Shown here: one piece after another, positions 8,370 through 17,199 of the stretch
Position numbering within the stretch: the first letter of the stretch is position 1
Layout of the letters: every line of letters begins with the position of its first letter
Source: Discostella pseudostelligera
Taxonomy: Eukaryota > Bacillariophyta > Thalassiosirophyceae > Thalassiosirales > Thalassiosiraceae
Direction: 5' to 3'
DNA length: 20,437 nucleotides
NCBI GenBank assembly: GCA_036940085.1
Contig: JALLBK010000158.1
Span: 1 to 20,437, forward strand
Made by a program: the position numbers and the translations under genes
The notes under the pieces: model-generated
What the model was told of the DNA's origin: nothing
Databases searched by the model: none
The model's input: only the letters and a program-made list of their open reading frames with translations

Positions 8370-8842
8370 TCAAAGAGAAATCACGCTCGAAATTTTGAAT
8401 GAGGTCTCCTCGTCTATTGCATCACTCCAATCGATGAAAACATCACAAGGGTAACCCCCGTCCTTGTCATACGTCACTTGAATACATTCACGCCTTCATT
8501 CAATGCCCTTTGAACCTGCTCGAAAGCGTCCTCGACGGTAATAATAAGCACGGTACTTGGATCTTTCACACACGTCCCTGCAAAATCACTGCCTTCCAAG
8601 AAACAAGCACTTGCAACCTTCGCCATTGAGTTCACAACAACAAAAAAGGGGCCCCAGTATTCGGGCGGGCAGAAGCATTCATGTGTGAATTTCATGGAAT
8701 AGCCAGCGGTACCACTGCCGATGAAGGAGTTCCATTTCCCTCTGTTCTTATCCAATTGTTGCTGCTCCGATAATGCTCCAACATGGCACACCATGGCGCC
8801 CATCCCTATCCAAAGCGTCGAAGGTATGATTATTCTGGTCAT
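8370..8842 (-). pseudogene. DUF6174-type copy 3, broken by a one-base frameshift
   Basis: The start at 8842 gives a signal-peptide-like N-terminus (IIIPSTLWIGMGAMVCHVGA) and then the family landmarks NRGKWNSFIG, ECFCPPEYWGPF, VNSMAKVASA and TVEDAFEQVQRALN. The frame ends at TGA 8474-8476, just before the conserved VTYDK..GYP segment. Moving by one base, the sequence continues without a stop as VTYDKDGGYPCDVFIDW and on to a family-like C-terminus with TGA at 8370-8372. A single-base deletion around 8477-8480 therefore separates two otherwise intact halves. This copy also lacks the Cys found in the NSTSCG segment of copies 1 and 2, where it has GSGTAG, so its disulfide would be altered even if the frameshift is a sequencing error. 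It is the most diverged of the three. Confidence 0.75.
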
Positions 8843-9015
8843 GCTGCTCGTCCATTTATTTGTTTCAACGCTCTCTCTCTCAAGTGTGACATTGTTTCAA
8901 CAGTGTGTGAAGTATACAGCAGAGAATCGATGGTGTTCGCATGATTATTACCCTTCTCGTCCTGCCATAATCGTGCTTCAATCTTCAATTCAGTGAGATT
9001 CTTTCTGCTCTAGTG

Positions 9016-10244
9016 CTACTGAGTACTCGACAAAATATCATCTCTCCCTGATGAAATAATATGTTTACGCTCAGAAAAAGATCGCGATGCCAACGATTCA
9101 AGTATCCCATCTACTGTAGACCCTGTCTCGTTCTGGTCCGGTCTTGACATGTAGAACATGTCATAGATATCATCCTTGTCAGAATTAACAGAAAAATCAT
9201 CACCATACCCCTCATACGGTGGGAGCAGCTTCCTCACAGCTCCAGCCACGCCCATCAGTGTTGGATTCAAAGCCACTACTCGCAAAAATTTGTCCTCATC
9301 AAATATGACGCCATACGATTCTAATTTAACTGCAATCTTAAGCGCAATCAGCCTTGCCTCAACCCTGTCTATAGTTTGGGTTCTGCAAATATCGCGCCGA
9401 ATTAATATTTCAATTACATCTTGAATGATTTTTTGCCGTAGATTTTCCTAGTGCGATGAGGAAACGAGTGAGTAAACACTTTCTTGCATGGAAGACAACA
9501 AAGAGGACACGGATCTTACTCTCATCATATCCATCGCTTCTTCATTCATCTTCACCAATTCTAGACACCTGTCAATATTTGATTCCTCTGCCTGCGTCAT
9601 CTCTTGGAGTTCGTGTTCGACATCACCGAACCTTTGCAATATCAGACGCAACGGCGTGTGGATCATGTGAGTGGGTCTGCGGTGATGCTTCAAAAGAAAC
9701 TAGCTCGGGAAACTTACCGTGATGCGTACATTGTCAGAGTCTCAATATTATCCTCCAAAGCGACCTTTTCTTTTTCTAAAACGTCTGCCATGTTACGGAT
9801 CTGTTCGACTGCTTCTTTCGTCCAGTCTGGATTTACGAGAGGAGATTGTATTCAAAGTACGATAATGATATTCATGTTCGATATTCAATAGACTCGGGCT
9901 AAAAAATATCATGATTGAATGTACTCACTTCCCGATAGCAAAATCCTCCATTCATTGCATATTACAAAAGCAAAATTCAACGAGCACATGCTCCCCATAA
10001 TGTACACAACAATGGCTGGTGAGATTATGAACGACATCATGGATGCTGCCAAACCCGCCGCTGCTGCGAGGATTGCCAGAGCGGACTTGAGAATCATTGC
10101 AACTGTTACACGCGAAACATCTTCCGCGCCTCTCGTTCTTCCTACCCCCAATCTTCGCTTGTTGGAATCCACACTCTTGACATATGCATCAGTGGTTCCA
10201 TCCTTCCCAAGGAGGGGCGTGACGTCGGCGAACGGCGAGCTCAT
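9016..10244 (-). CDS. Two-helix membrane protein with coiled-coil-like tail, four exons
   Basis: Splicing gives 322 residues. Exons on the minus strand are 10244-9929, 9826-9718, 9631-9520 and 9447-9016. Introns of 102, 86 and 72 nt start GTGAGT, GTAAGT and GTAAGA, end AG, and all phases agree. An alternative acceptor at 9677 would shorten intron 2 to 41 nt and keep frame. The N-terminus is hydrophilic, then two adjacent transmembrane segments follow (about 48-70 and 73-97, AILAAAAGLAASMM and FIISPAIVVYIMG). Residues 110-200 are heptad-like and charged (VLEKEKVALEDNIETL, VEHELQEMTQAEES). A further helical stretch and an acidic tail end at 322. I do not recognise a named family; helical-hairpin plus coiled-coil proteins of this kind occur in diatoms. 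Organelle membrane location is possible but not shown. ATG 10244 is the first in frame. Confidence 0.75.
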
Positions 10245-10634
10245 TGCGCCGCTATGTCCCAACCCCCACGGTCGTCATCTTCTCCACAACATTCGGACCG
10301 AGAATAACTGCCATAAAACAGTAGTATGTCCTTTCCGATTGGAACGGTAAGATGATATTGATTAGGAGTAGCCTTGGACGGCTATCAGCTTCTCACCCAA
10401 CACTCAATGCCAATTACACCCTCACCTCACAGAGAGCGGAGAGCGGGGTGGACTGACACAAAGAACCGGAACTCTTTATGTCACACCTGCAATCAACCTA
10501 CACGTGGAATCCAGAGCAGTGGTATACTCCTACGTGGTATGGTATGGTACGTACGGACCTACGATACCACGCCCGCCTGCACTCACTGTTCACGATGCAA
10601 ATCCATGGTGTATCAATCGATGAAAGCATGCACC
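10245..10634. other. Intergenic region, promoter of the membrane-protein gene
   Basis: This lies between the stop of the thioredoxin-like gene and the start of the four-exon gene, both on the minus strand. It contains short repeats such as TACGTGG and GGTATGGTATGGTACGTAC, but no E2F-like cluster, conserved ORF or RNA gene that I can support. Confidence 0.45.
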
Positions 10635-11939
10635 CTAATTGTCTTTGGATTTTGATGCAAAGTCCTTTTTGTTCTCACGCAGTAGCTTCTTCGCATCTGA
10701 CTTCTTAACTGCAACTCCAACTCCCTCAAGTTGTTCGTCATCACCATCTTCCTTCCTCTTCGCTTTTTCCCTCGCCTCACGCTTAGCAGCAAACATTGCA
10801 CGATTCTTCTCCTTTCGCTCCCACATCATTTGCTGTCGTCGTTCAATCTTCTCATCGGCAGTCATTGCATTGTACTCCTCCCTTCCTCGTGCCTTCTCCT
10901 TTTCAATCTCACTTACATCATCCTTTTGCCCATCATCATCTCCTCCCCAAGCATAGTTATGTATCCTCAGAAACAACCCCAATACACCAATGAATATAAA
11001 CCACGCCAAAACAATCTTGACGAGTATCCCCCCCGCCCATTTGGCACTCGGGCTAATGATATACTCATACATTCGTCCTAAAGCGCTTACGGGCTTGCGT
11101 TCTTTGTCGGATAATGGCGGAGGCATATCCATTCGTTTACGCATTGTATACCCTCCCAATATAAAACTTCGAAGCGGATATGTAGCACGTTGACCACGAT
11201 AGACGTAGTAAGATCTTGCATCGATGTGCTCCTCGTTATCAGGCGAAGCCATGTGTCCTTCATTGCGCACGACAATTATGGTAGGTGTGGCATCGACTTC
11301 GAATCGCCTCGTAGTATCCCGTCCCGACCAACCCGCATCGATTGTGGCAATATATATGGGTCCTTTGGGAACTTCATCATCATTCCCATCGGATGCAGTG
11401 GTTGGTTCGCGTGGTTGCATGCTTCTTGCTGCCTCATCCACCGATGGTATCTCATCGTTGTTGCATAGTCCACCATCATCCTCAACATAATCCACGAAAT
11501 TATTACAATTATGTTGAACAACATCTGCATCCTTCGATAAGGCTTCCAAAATCGGAAATGCCTTTTTGCATATCCCACAAGAATTTGTTTTGAACATGAT
11601 AAGCCAGGTGACAGGTGAGGACGATTGAGTGAGTGTGTCGAAATTTTCATCGGTAAGGGAGATAACTTCGCGACGATGAGTTATGCCAATGTGACCATTG
11701 CGGTGCGAGTTGTATGACACGATGTTAGCTGCGTCGCCGTCGCTGGCGGTGGTAGTAGAGCAATCGCTGCTACTGGAAGTGGATGGATCGAGAGAACACG
11801 TCCGCTCATTGTCGTCGACGTCGTCGACTTCCGCGTCGGACGCCGCCGCCATCGCTGCTGTTGTCAAGGGCCGCACCCCCACGACGACAAGAAGCAGAAG
11901 TAGAACTGCAAAGGAAACGATTAACCTGAATGATTTCAT
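10635..11939 (-). CDS. Membrane thioredoxin/PDI-like protein (TMX type)
   Basis: From ATG 11939 the protein has 434 residues. A signal peptide (MKSFRLIVSFAVLLLLLVVV) leads into a Ser/Asp-rich linker. A thioredoxin domain (about 93-230) follows with VISLTDENFDTL, WLIMFKTNSCGICKKAF (active-site Cys121 and Cys124, motif CGIC) and the cis-proline loop VDATPTIIVV (Pro219). A single transmembrane helix (about 302-325, GGILVKIVLAWFIFIGVLGLFL) is followed by a Lys/Glu/Arg-rich coiled-coil-like tail to the C-terminus. This order is that of thioredoxin-related transmembrane proteins of the ER, which form or isomerise disulfides on the lumenal side; the role is inferred. About 40 residues are inserted between the active site and the cis-Pro. 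A longer open frame begins at 12152 but runs through the E2F-like sites, so 11939 is the better start. The gene is divergent with GPN2 across 260 bp. Confidence 0.82.
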   Translation of the reverse strand: MKSFRLIVSFAVLLLLLVVVGVRPLTTAAMAAASDAEVDDVDDNERTCSLDPSTSSSSDCSTTTASDGDAANIVSYNSHRNGHIGITHRREVISLTDENFDTLTQSSSPVTWLIMFKTNSCGICKKAFPILEALSKDADVVQHNCNNFVDYVEDDGGLCNNDEIPSVDEAARSMQPREPTTASDGNDDEVPKGPIYIATIDAGWSGRDTTRRFEVDATPTIIVVRNEGHMASPDNEEHIDARSYYVYRGQRATYPLRSFILGGYTMRKRMDMPPPLSDKERKPVSALGRMYEYIISPSAKWAGGILVKIVLAWFIFIGVLGLFLRIHNYAWGGDDDGQKDDVSEIEKEKARGREEYNAMTADEKIERRQQMMWERKEKNRAMFAAKREAREKAKRKEDGDDEQLEGVGVAVKKSDAKKLLRENKKDFASKSKDN

Positions 11940-12199
11940 TGTTGATATGAGTGCTTCGTTTGTCGATGAACACTGCAATGAATGATACGGATACGGGGGC
12001 TGGGGGCTGGTGGAGGTTTGGATTATTTGGTGGCAGCAGCCTTCTTCGCGCCAATTTCGCTTTCTTCCCGCCAATTTTGCCACGTCTCTATCGCCCTTCG
12101 TACTCTTTGCTTCCCGCCATTTTCTCTCATCCATACCTATCATGCCATCCACCTACTTTTCCTTTTCGTTTATCCTCCTTTTCATATTTCATAAAAACG
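11940..12199. promoter_or_regulatory. Bidirectional promoter with three E2F-like sites
   Basis: The 260-bp region lies between the starts of the TMX-like gene (-) and GPN2 (+). On the plus strand it contains TTCGCGCCAA (12045-12054), TTCCCGCCAA (12065-12074) and TTCCCGCCAT (12111-12120), that is TTGGCGCGAA, TTGGCGGGAA and ATGGCGGGAA on the minus strand. All three share one orientation. Pyrimidine-rich sequence follows up to the GPN2 start. The spacing and orientation fit a common E2F/DP-type control of both genes, which is inferred from motif alone. Confidence 0.55.
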
Positions 12200-13732
12200 A
12201 TGGTCCTCTACGGCCAAATAGTAATCGGAGCACCCGGCTCCGGTAAAACCACCTACTGCAATGGCATGCAACAATACTTGCAACTGCTTGGACGAGAATG
12301 TCATGTTGTGAATTTGGATCCTGCCAATGAGGTTCCTCCGTCGTCGACGTTGCCGACGACTTCGACTGCTGATGATGACGACGGCGAAAAAGTTGATGTG
12401 GATGATGATGGCAATGCAGCAATAGACGAACCAATCGGTGGCAGTGGCGATGTCGGCAATTCCCAACTTCCCTATGAAACAATACTTGATGTCTGTCAAG
12501 ATATTATCAGCCTCGATTCGGTAATGTCGGAACTTAACCTTGGTCCAAACGGGGGGTGGGTTACATACATGGTGTTTGGATATTCGAGATATCAATTGTG
12601 CAAGAGATAATGTACTTGCTCACATATCGATCTCAATTATTTTCATGATGTCATGCTATTATTATGTCAGGCTTTTATACTGTATGGAATACATTGAACA
12701 TCATCTTGGAACGGTGCTCCAACTCCTAAAGGAGAGACTGGGAATAATCGAAGGATCAAGCGGTTGTGGGGGTGCCTATTTACTCTTCGACCTACCAGGT
12801 CAAATTGAATTAACAGCCCATTCAAATGTCATATCTCGTATTGCCCAACGTTTAGTTAGAGAGTTGGATTTGAGATTAGTATGTGTTCAATTGGTCGATG
12901 CAGCTGTATGTTGTACGGATGTGTCGAAGTTTATTGGAGCAGCGTTAGTTTGTACCGCGAGCATGATGAGATTGGGTAAGTATTTGTTAGCTGTTGGCAT
13001 TTCCATACCTCCGATTTCTTGTGTTGCTGACGGTATCGATGAATACTATGCACAGAATTACCATGCGTCAATATACTGAGCAAAATGGATCTATTGCAAA
13101 TGAGTTCTAGCATGGGGCATAGGGTCAAAGAAAGAGAGGAACGCGACACCGATAGTGACAGTGGATACAACGATGATTGTGATGATTCTCCTCTACCGTT
13201 CAATCTTGAATTCTTCACACAATGTCATGATCTACACCGCCTCGTCGATTATTTGGACTCCAATCCCATGGAAAACATGGCGATCAACAACAATAATAGT
13301 TCTTCTGGGGGACTCGGTTCAGATCCATCATTAGACTACATGGAAGATCCAGATTATCAAAAAGCACAGGCACGAACACGCTCGTCAAATTTCTCTCGCA
13401 AGTATCGCAAATTACACATGGAGCTGTGCGAGGTGATTGAGGATTTTAGTCTGCTGTCGTTCCTTCCGCTGGCTATTCAAGATGCCGAGAGTGTCGGACG
13501 AGTGGTTGCCAGAGTTGACAAATGCAATGGATATGTATTTTTACAGGAGAATCAACTCGGTGCAGAGAGAGGAGGAGTTGCTGGCAGCAAAAACATTAAT
13601 ATGCAAAATATGTTCTCCTCAGCGATTGTTGCGGATAGTGAGTGGGGAACTGGAGTGCTAGCCGATGTGCAAGAGAAGTATTTGGGAGAGATTATGTTCA
13701 AAGAAGATATTTCAGAGCTTAGAAAGCGGTGA
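12200..13732 (+). CDS. GPN2: GPN-loop GTPase 2, three exons
   Basis: Exons 12200-12555, 12671-12975 and 13056-13732 splice to 445 residues; introns are 115 and 80 nt (GTGGGT..CAG and GTAAGT..CAG) with matching phases. GPN2 acts with GPN1/GPN3 in cytoplasmic assembly and nuclear import of RNA polymerase II. Visible landmarks are the P-loop GAPGSGKTT (10-18), NLDPANE (38-44), the GPN signature in LGPNGG (GPN 115-117), LLYCMEYIE, the G3 region LFDLPGQIEL, LVDAAVCCTD, LPCVNILSKMDL (G4) and the C-terminal FSLLSFLPLAIQD and VDKCNGY. The exon-intron joins fall exactly inside conserved GPNGG-LLYCMEY and RL-ELPCVN. A 45-residue Asp/Ser/Thr-rich insert (45-89) lies between NLDPANE and LPYE, where the usual protein has almost nothing. 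A second acidic insert lies just after SKMDLL. Identification is secure; the inserts are unusual. Confidence 0.92.
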
Positions 13733-13890
13733 TGACGAGATTAATGCAGTAGAGACGATGTTACTGCATATCGCTTCAATCGAAATTGCAAATCGTTTCA
13801 GCTAGCCGCAAGATTTTGATTGCACATCAGACTACCAGATTCGTCCCATGCTTTTGCACAGGCCAACTCAATTCGTAAGCTGGAACAACT

Positions 13891-14655
13891 TTATGAATCT
13901 GATGTTTTGCTCTTTGCTTGCTTCAGTGGTGCCGGATATTTCGTTGTTCCAACATCTTGTCGCTTAATATCACGCTCACTCCACCAACCCGCACCGTACC
14001 AGTGTAAAAATTGCGTATTCTTTGGAATTGGCATAACCGTGACACATTCCAATCCTCCAAGAACGCCATTACGCAATCCAAAGTATTGAAATGTTGACCT
14101 CATATTTTGTCGTTCATTCGGACCCGGACATCCAGCAAATTGCATTAAATCACCTGTTCCACTAGGATTTAATACACCATTGTAGTTGTTTCTTTTTGTC
14201 GTTCTACCCCCTTCTACACTTGGATCGATATTCGATCCTGTTTTTGGGTTGGGTGGGTAGTATGAGATGGAACGATCTTCGACATGGCTAGGCGGACATC
14301 GACCTCGTTTACCCCAGTAGACTAAACGATACTTGGCGGGAAGGTCATACCGTGCCACCAAGGCATTGCCAAACAATGGATGCTTGACCACCTTAACTGC
14401 ACCATCTCCATGCTTTAGATGATAATTACAATAGGGTATTGGAATAGGCTCGCCCTCTCGCGAGGAAACTTTGGTTCGACATCGCTTACCGGTGCGGCTG
14501 TGTGCCCAGCATTGTAGAGGGATGTCAGCAATTGTTGCACGCTTCTGCGGGATAATCTGTGACTGTGAGGTGGTCATAGGAATCGACGCTCCCGTTATTG
14601 ATGTCGTGGTATGAGTATTGTCGCGTCTGCGTGCGGAGACTTTGGCTTTCGCCAT
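13891..14655 (-). CDS. Zinc-knuckle plus SET-like protein
   Basis: From ATG 14655 (context ACCATGG) the protein has 254 residues. Residues 49-79 hold a Cys/His cluster, C49-x9-C59-x16-C76-x2-H79 (QCWAHSRTGKRC to YCNYHL), resembling small DUF5763-like zinc knuckles. The rest looks SET-like: a basic VKHPLFGNALVARYDL strand region, LVYWGKR, then GDLMQFAGCPGPNERQNM (about 169-185) where a SET domain has its NHxCxPN motif, then VTVMPIPKNTQFLHWYGAGWW (about 205-225) where SET domains have I..GEEL..DYG..WW. The essential Asn-His of NHxC is not evident (QFAGCPGPN), so methyltransferase activity is doubtful. The gene converges on GPN2 with a 158-bp gap. An Arg/Lys-rich N-terminus could be nuclear. No introns are needed. 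The SET assignment is moderate. Confidence 0.65.
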   Translation of the reverse strand: MAKAKVSARRRDNTHTTTSITGASIPMTTSQSQIIPQKRATIADIPLQCWAHSRTGKRCRTKVSSREGEPIPIPYCNYHLKHGDGAVKVVKHPLFGNALVARYDLPAKYRLVYWGKRGRCPPSHVEDRSISYYPPNPKTGSNIDPSVEGGRTTKRNNYNGVLNPSGTGDLMQFAGCPGPNERQNMRSTFQYFGLRNGVLGGLECVTVMPIPKNTQFLHWYGAGWWSERDIKRQDVGTTKYPAPLKQAKSKTSDS

Positions 14656-15254
14656 GGTTGGTTGGATACACAACTACTCTAGGTATCTAGATCTCTGAGG
14701 TACTCCTCTACTACTACTACTGCCGACGACGGTCATGGTCCTGTTTTGGCGGTGGAGAAGGTCGTCTGTCTGTCGTCCATTGTCCGTCTATCATCAGCAC
14801 CAGTGATGGAATCTCTTTGGACGCGAAAGTCAAAGCCAACACGAGAAAAGAGAGTGATTCCACATTTCAAATTTGGATGGGGAGTGCATTTGGATAAGTT
14901 GGAGGAGCATATCCCGGGGGGAAATCATGAATCAATGCGCAATTTCTTATGACGGCATATCATAATCTACGGAGGAACCGCCAGAGATGTTTTCTTAATT
15001 TATCCCTCTTCCCAATTCAAACATGCCCCCATCTTCTTGAGCGCTGGTGCCAAAGCAAAGAGCCAACGGTGGCAACGATGGCCGCCGCTGCGGCTGCTGC
15101 GGAGCCGCAAAGCGGACCCGTGGTGGCGGGCAGGTCTCGGTGCATCTTCTATTGAACCCAACACTTTGGCTCTGGTCCATGGACCATGGCCGGCTGTCCA
15201 TGGCGGTGCATCTACTAGAGTAGTACTAGTACCCCTCCTGATCTCCTCGCCGCC
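14656..15254. promoter_or_regulatory. Divergent intergenic region with palindromes
   Basis: The region separates the SET-like gene from the plus-strand gene at 15255. It includes a perfect 14-bp palindrome TGGTCCATGGACCA (15173-15186), an adjacent ATGGCCGGCTGTCCATGG region, a single TTTTGGCGG at 14741-14749 and a Kozak-like GCCGCCATGACC at the 15255 start. A 48-codon open frame inside it is listed separately. Confidence 0.4.
14806..14952 (+). CDS. Small ORF or gene remnant, 48 residues
   Basis: ATG 14806 opens a frame ending at TGA 14950-14952. It is basic at the N-terminus (TRKSKPTREKR) and then reads HFKFGWGVHLDKLEEHIPGG, which looks like real protein rather than noise. I recognise no family. 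It could be a short gene, an upstream ORF of the gene at 15255, or the relic of a truncated gene. The composition and the lack of stops are the only support. Confidence 0.25.
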   Translation: MESLWTRKSKPTREKRVIPHFKFGWGVHLDKLEEHIPGGNHESMRNFL

Positions 15255-17024
15255 ATGACCATGAGCAATCGACGACGAACTAACCCCTTCCGATCTCCCA
15301 GCCGCATCAATTTTCCACCACTGGATGAGTTCTTTGGCTCTTCTCCCGCCGCCACTGCCGCTGCCGCTGCCGACGTCTCCTCTGCAGTCAACACCTCGAC
15401 AACTTCACTCGATCGCAGCTTCCGCTCACGAACAGACTTGAACTTTTCCATCGACATGTCTATCGGCGGGAAAGCTGAATTGGCCCAGCATCGATATCAT
15501 GTGCAAAAGTATGGCATTGATGGAATTGAAAATTCAAACCATGATATAGTGCGTAATAGCGACTACTACTCCAGTGACGATGATGACGAGGGCAGTGGCA
15601 GTGACAGAAACAGAGCCGATGACTGGGATCGGTTCATGGATATCACCAATGATAATATTAATGTTTCATTTTCGGCCAAGAGTGATACCACGAAAAGAGA
15701 AGGAGTTCGAGTGGGCTACACTACGCCATCGCCAGATCAGAGTAGTAGTGATGATGATTCCGGCAACAATTACTTCTTCGAAAATAAAGCAGCTATTCAA
15801 TCATTGGCAACACCGGAAAAGTTTAGGTACAAGTTGGAAGATGCAGATCAGGAAAGAACTACAGCTTGGGGAGTCACCTACACCCGCGGAATGCAGAATC
15901 AGGATGTATCAAGTGAATCTGACGACTCGCCGAACCGGTCTACCAATGTTGGCTCGACATCGACTGGGAGCGTCTTGGAAAGAATGTTTCGAACTGTACT
16001 CCGCTTCAATGATGATTTTGATGACGAACTTTCGTCGTCAGAGGAGGACGAGATATCAAATGATGACGATCGATCTAGCGTTAGCGGTCAGGGTATTGCC
16101 GTCAATGACAAGAATACGTTTGCTGTTGATGCATCCTTCGGCTTCAGTGGAGATTTTGATGATCACTTTCCATCTTTTATGAAAGATGAGGAATCGTCAC
16201 TGGATGCAGATCGATCAAGTCCTGGTAGAGATCACAGTTCTGACAAGAACAGTTCAATCTCGTTTGCTGCGGACACGTCCTTTGCCATGAGCGAGATCAA
16301 GTATCCTCCGTACTCGCCTCCCTTCTCCTCCTCCACCAACAAGCGACGAGGTGCTAAAGCAACGAAAGCAGCGAGTCCGGAGTCGATTTCATCCCAACGA
16401 AAGGGTCGGAACAGTATTGGGTCTCACATCACTGGCCTCTCTCCGATCGGCGCATTTGGGGCAGAGGGAAATTTGAAGTCTCCTACATCTGCGCCATTCG
16501 ACAAAACTCCCGTGTTGGACGAGTTGGCTGTGCTACCTCATCCGGATGATGAGTTTCAATCTAATTCCTACCCCTCCAATGAATGCACAAATAGAAAGCT
16601 ATTCGATGAATCTCAATTCAAGTCTTCATCGCCCTGCATAGACCACAACAATTACACTGATACGATGCGCATCAAATCAGTTGATCAATGTTGTACTCAG
16701 ACAACTGTTGCCTCTATAGAATCTTACTATGAGACTGAAATTTTAACGAGCTTGTCCGAGGAACTGAGTCCATTCTCCTACAGTCGAACATTTGGATCGA
16801 ATGCTGCTTTCCGGATCAATTCATCAGCAACAACAACAGACGGCAAGGCAGCAGATCGTTACAGCGAAACGTGGCATGATGCACCTAACGAGATCTCGGA
16901 ATTCACAAATAGACGAGGTGTTACACTCAACAGAACCGCTAAATTGAAAGCACTCGGTTTGGGATATATGTTGTCGCAGTCAAACATTTCAGCTCCCGGC
17001 GATTACGGAGATTGCAGTTTCTGA
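15255..17024 (+). CDS. Unrecognised acidic Ser-rich protein
   Basis: A single exon of 589 residues begins at ATG 15255 in GCCGCCATGACC context. The N-terminus is basic and conserved-looking (NRRRTNPFRSPSRINFPPLD), then Ala/Ser low complexity. The bulk is a run of Asp/Ser patches (SSDDDDEGSGSD, SSSEEDEISNDDD) typical of casein kinase 2 substrates, interrupted by short recurring segments with Phe, such as FAVDASFGFSGDF and FAADTSFAMSEI and the related NFSIDMS. SP sites (ASPESIS, LSPIG, LKSPTS) suggest proline-directed phosphorylation. The C-terminus has an ordered basic stretch, RTAKLKALGLGYMLSQSN. No domain is recognised; it looks largely disordered and possibly nuclear or cytoskeletal. A shadow frame at 15574-16182 is not a gene. 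Confidence 0.75.
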   Translation: MTMSNRRRTNPFRSPSRINFPPLDEFFGSSPAATAAAAADVSSAVNTSTTSLDRSFRSRTDLNFSIDMSIGGKAELAQHRYHVQKYGIDGIENSNHDIVRNSDYYSSDDDDEGSGSDRNRADDWDRFMDITNDNINVSFSAKSDTTKREGVRVGYTTPSPDQSSSDDDSGNNYFFENKAAIQSLATPEKFRYKLEDADQERTTAWGVTYTRGMQNQDVSSESDDSPNRSTNVGSTSTGSVLERMFRTVLRFNDDFDDELSSSEEDEISNDDDRSSVSGQGIAVNDKNTFAVDASFGFSGDFDDHFPSFMKDEESSLDADRSSPGRDHSSDKNSSISFAADTSFAMSEIKYPPYSPPFSSSTNKRRGAKATKAASPESISSQRKGRNSIGSHITGLSPIGAFGAEGNLKSPTSAPFDKTPVLDELAVLPHPDDEFQSNSYPSNECTNRKLFDESQFKSSSPCIDHNNYTDTMRIKSVDQCCTQTTVASIESYYETEILTSLSEELSPFSYSRTFGSNAAFRINSSATTTDGKAADRYSETWHDAPNEISEFTNRRGVTLNRTAKLKALGLGYMLSQSNISAPGDYGDCSF

Positions 17025-17199
17025 AGCCTTCGCAGCTTAATCTCATATTATAAGATAAGGAAATAATGTACAGAGGTAAGCGGCGTGATGGCCATGTTGA
17101 ATGAATGATCTACACCTTTACGTTAAATCTCTAACAAAAATCATTACTATTCAGGCACGTTAACATACAAAATCATTTCGACTTAGAACATTCGTCAGA

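Noticed and set aside
9677..9717. 41-nt version of intron 2 in the four-exon gene
   Set aside because: In frame but shorter than the other introns here; the 86-nt version has a good AAAG acceptor and typical length.
11940..12152. N-terminal extension of the TMX-like protein to 12152
   Set aside because: It would place 71 residues before a textbook signal peptide and translate through the promoter motifs.
14335..14345. TTGGCGGGAA inside the SET-like gene
   Set aside because: A single site in coding sequence, explained by the amino acids encoded; not counted as regulatory.
15574..16182. 202-codon plus-strand frame inside the acidic protein gene
   Set aside because: It is a shadow in another frame of a well-supported 589-residue ORF and has no protein-like pattern of its own.
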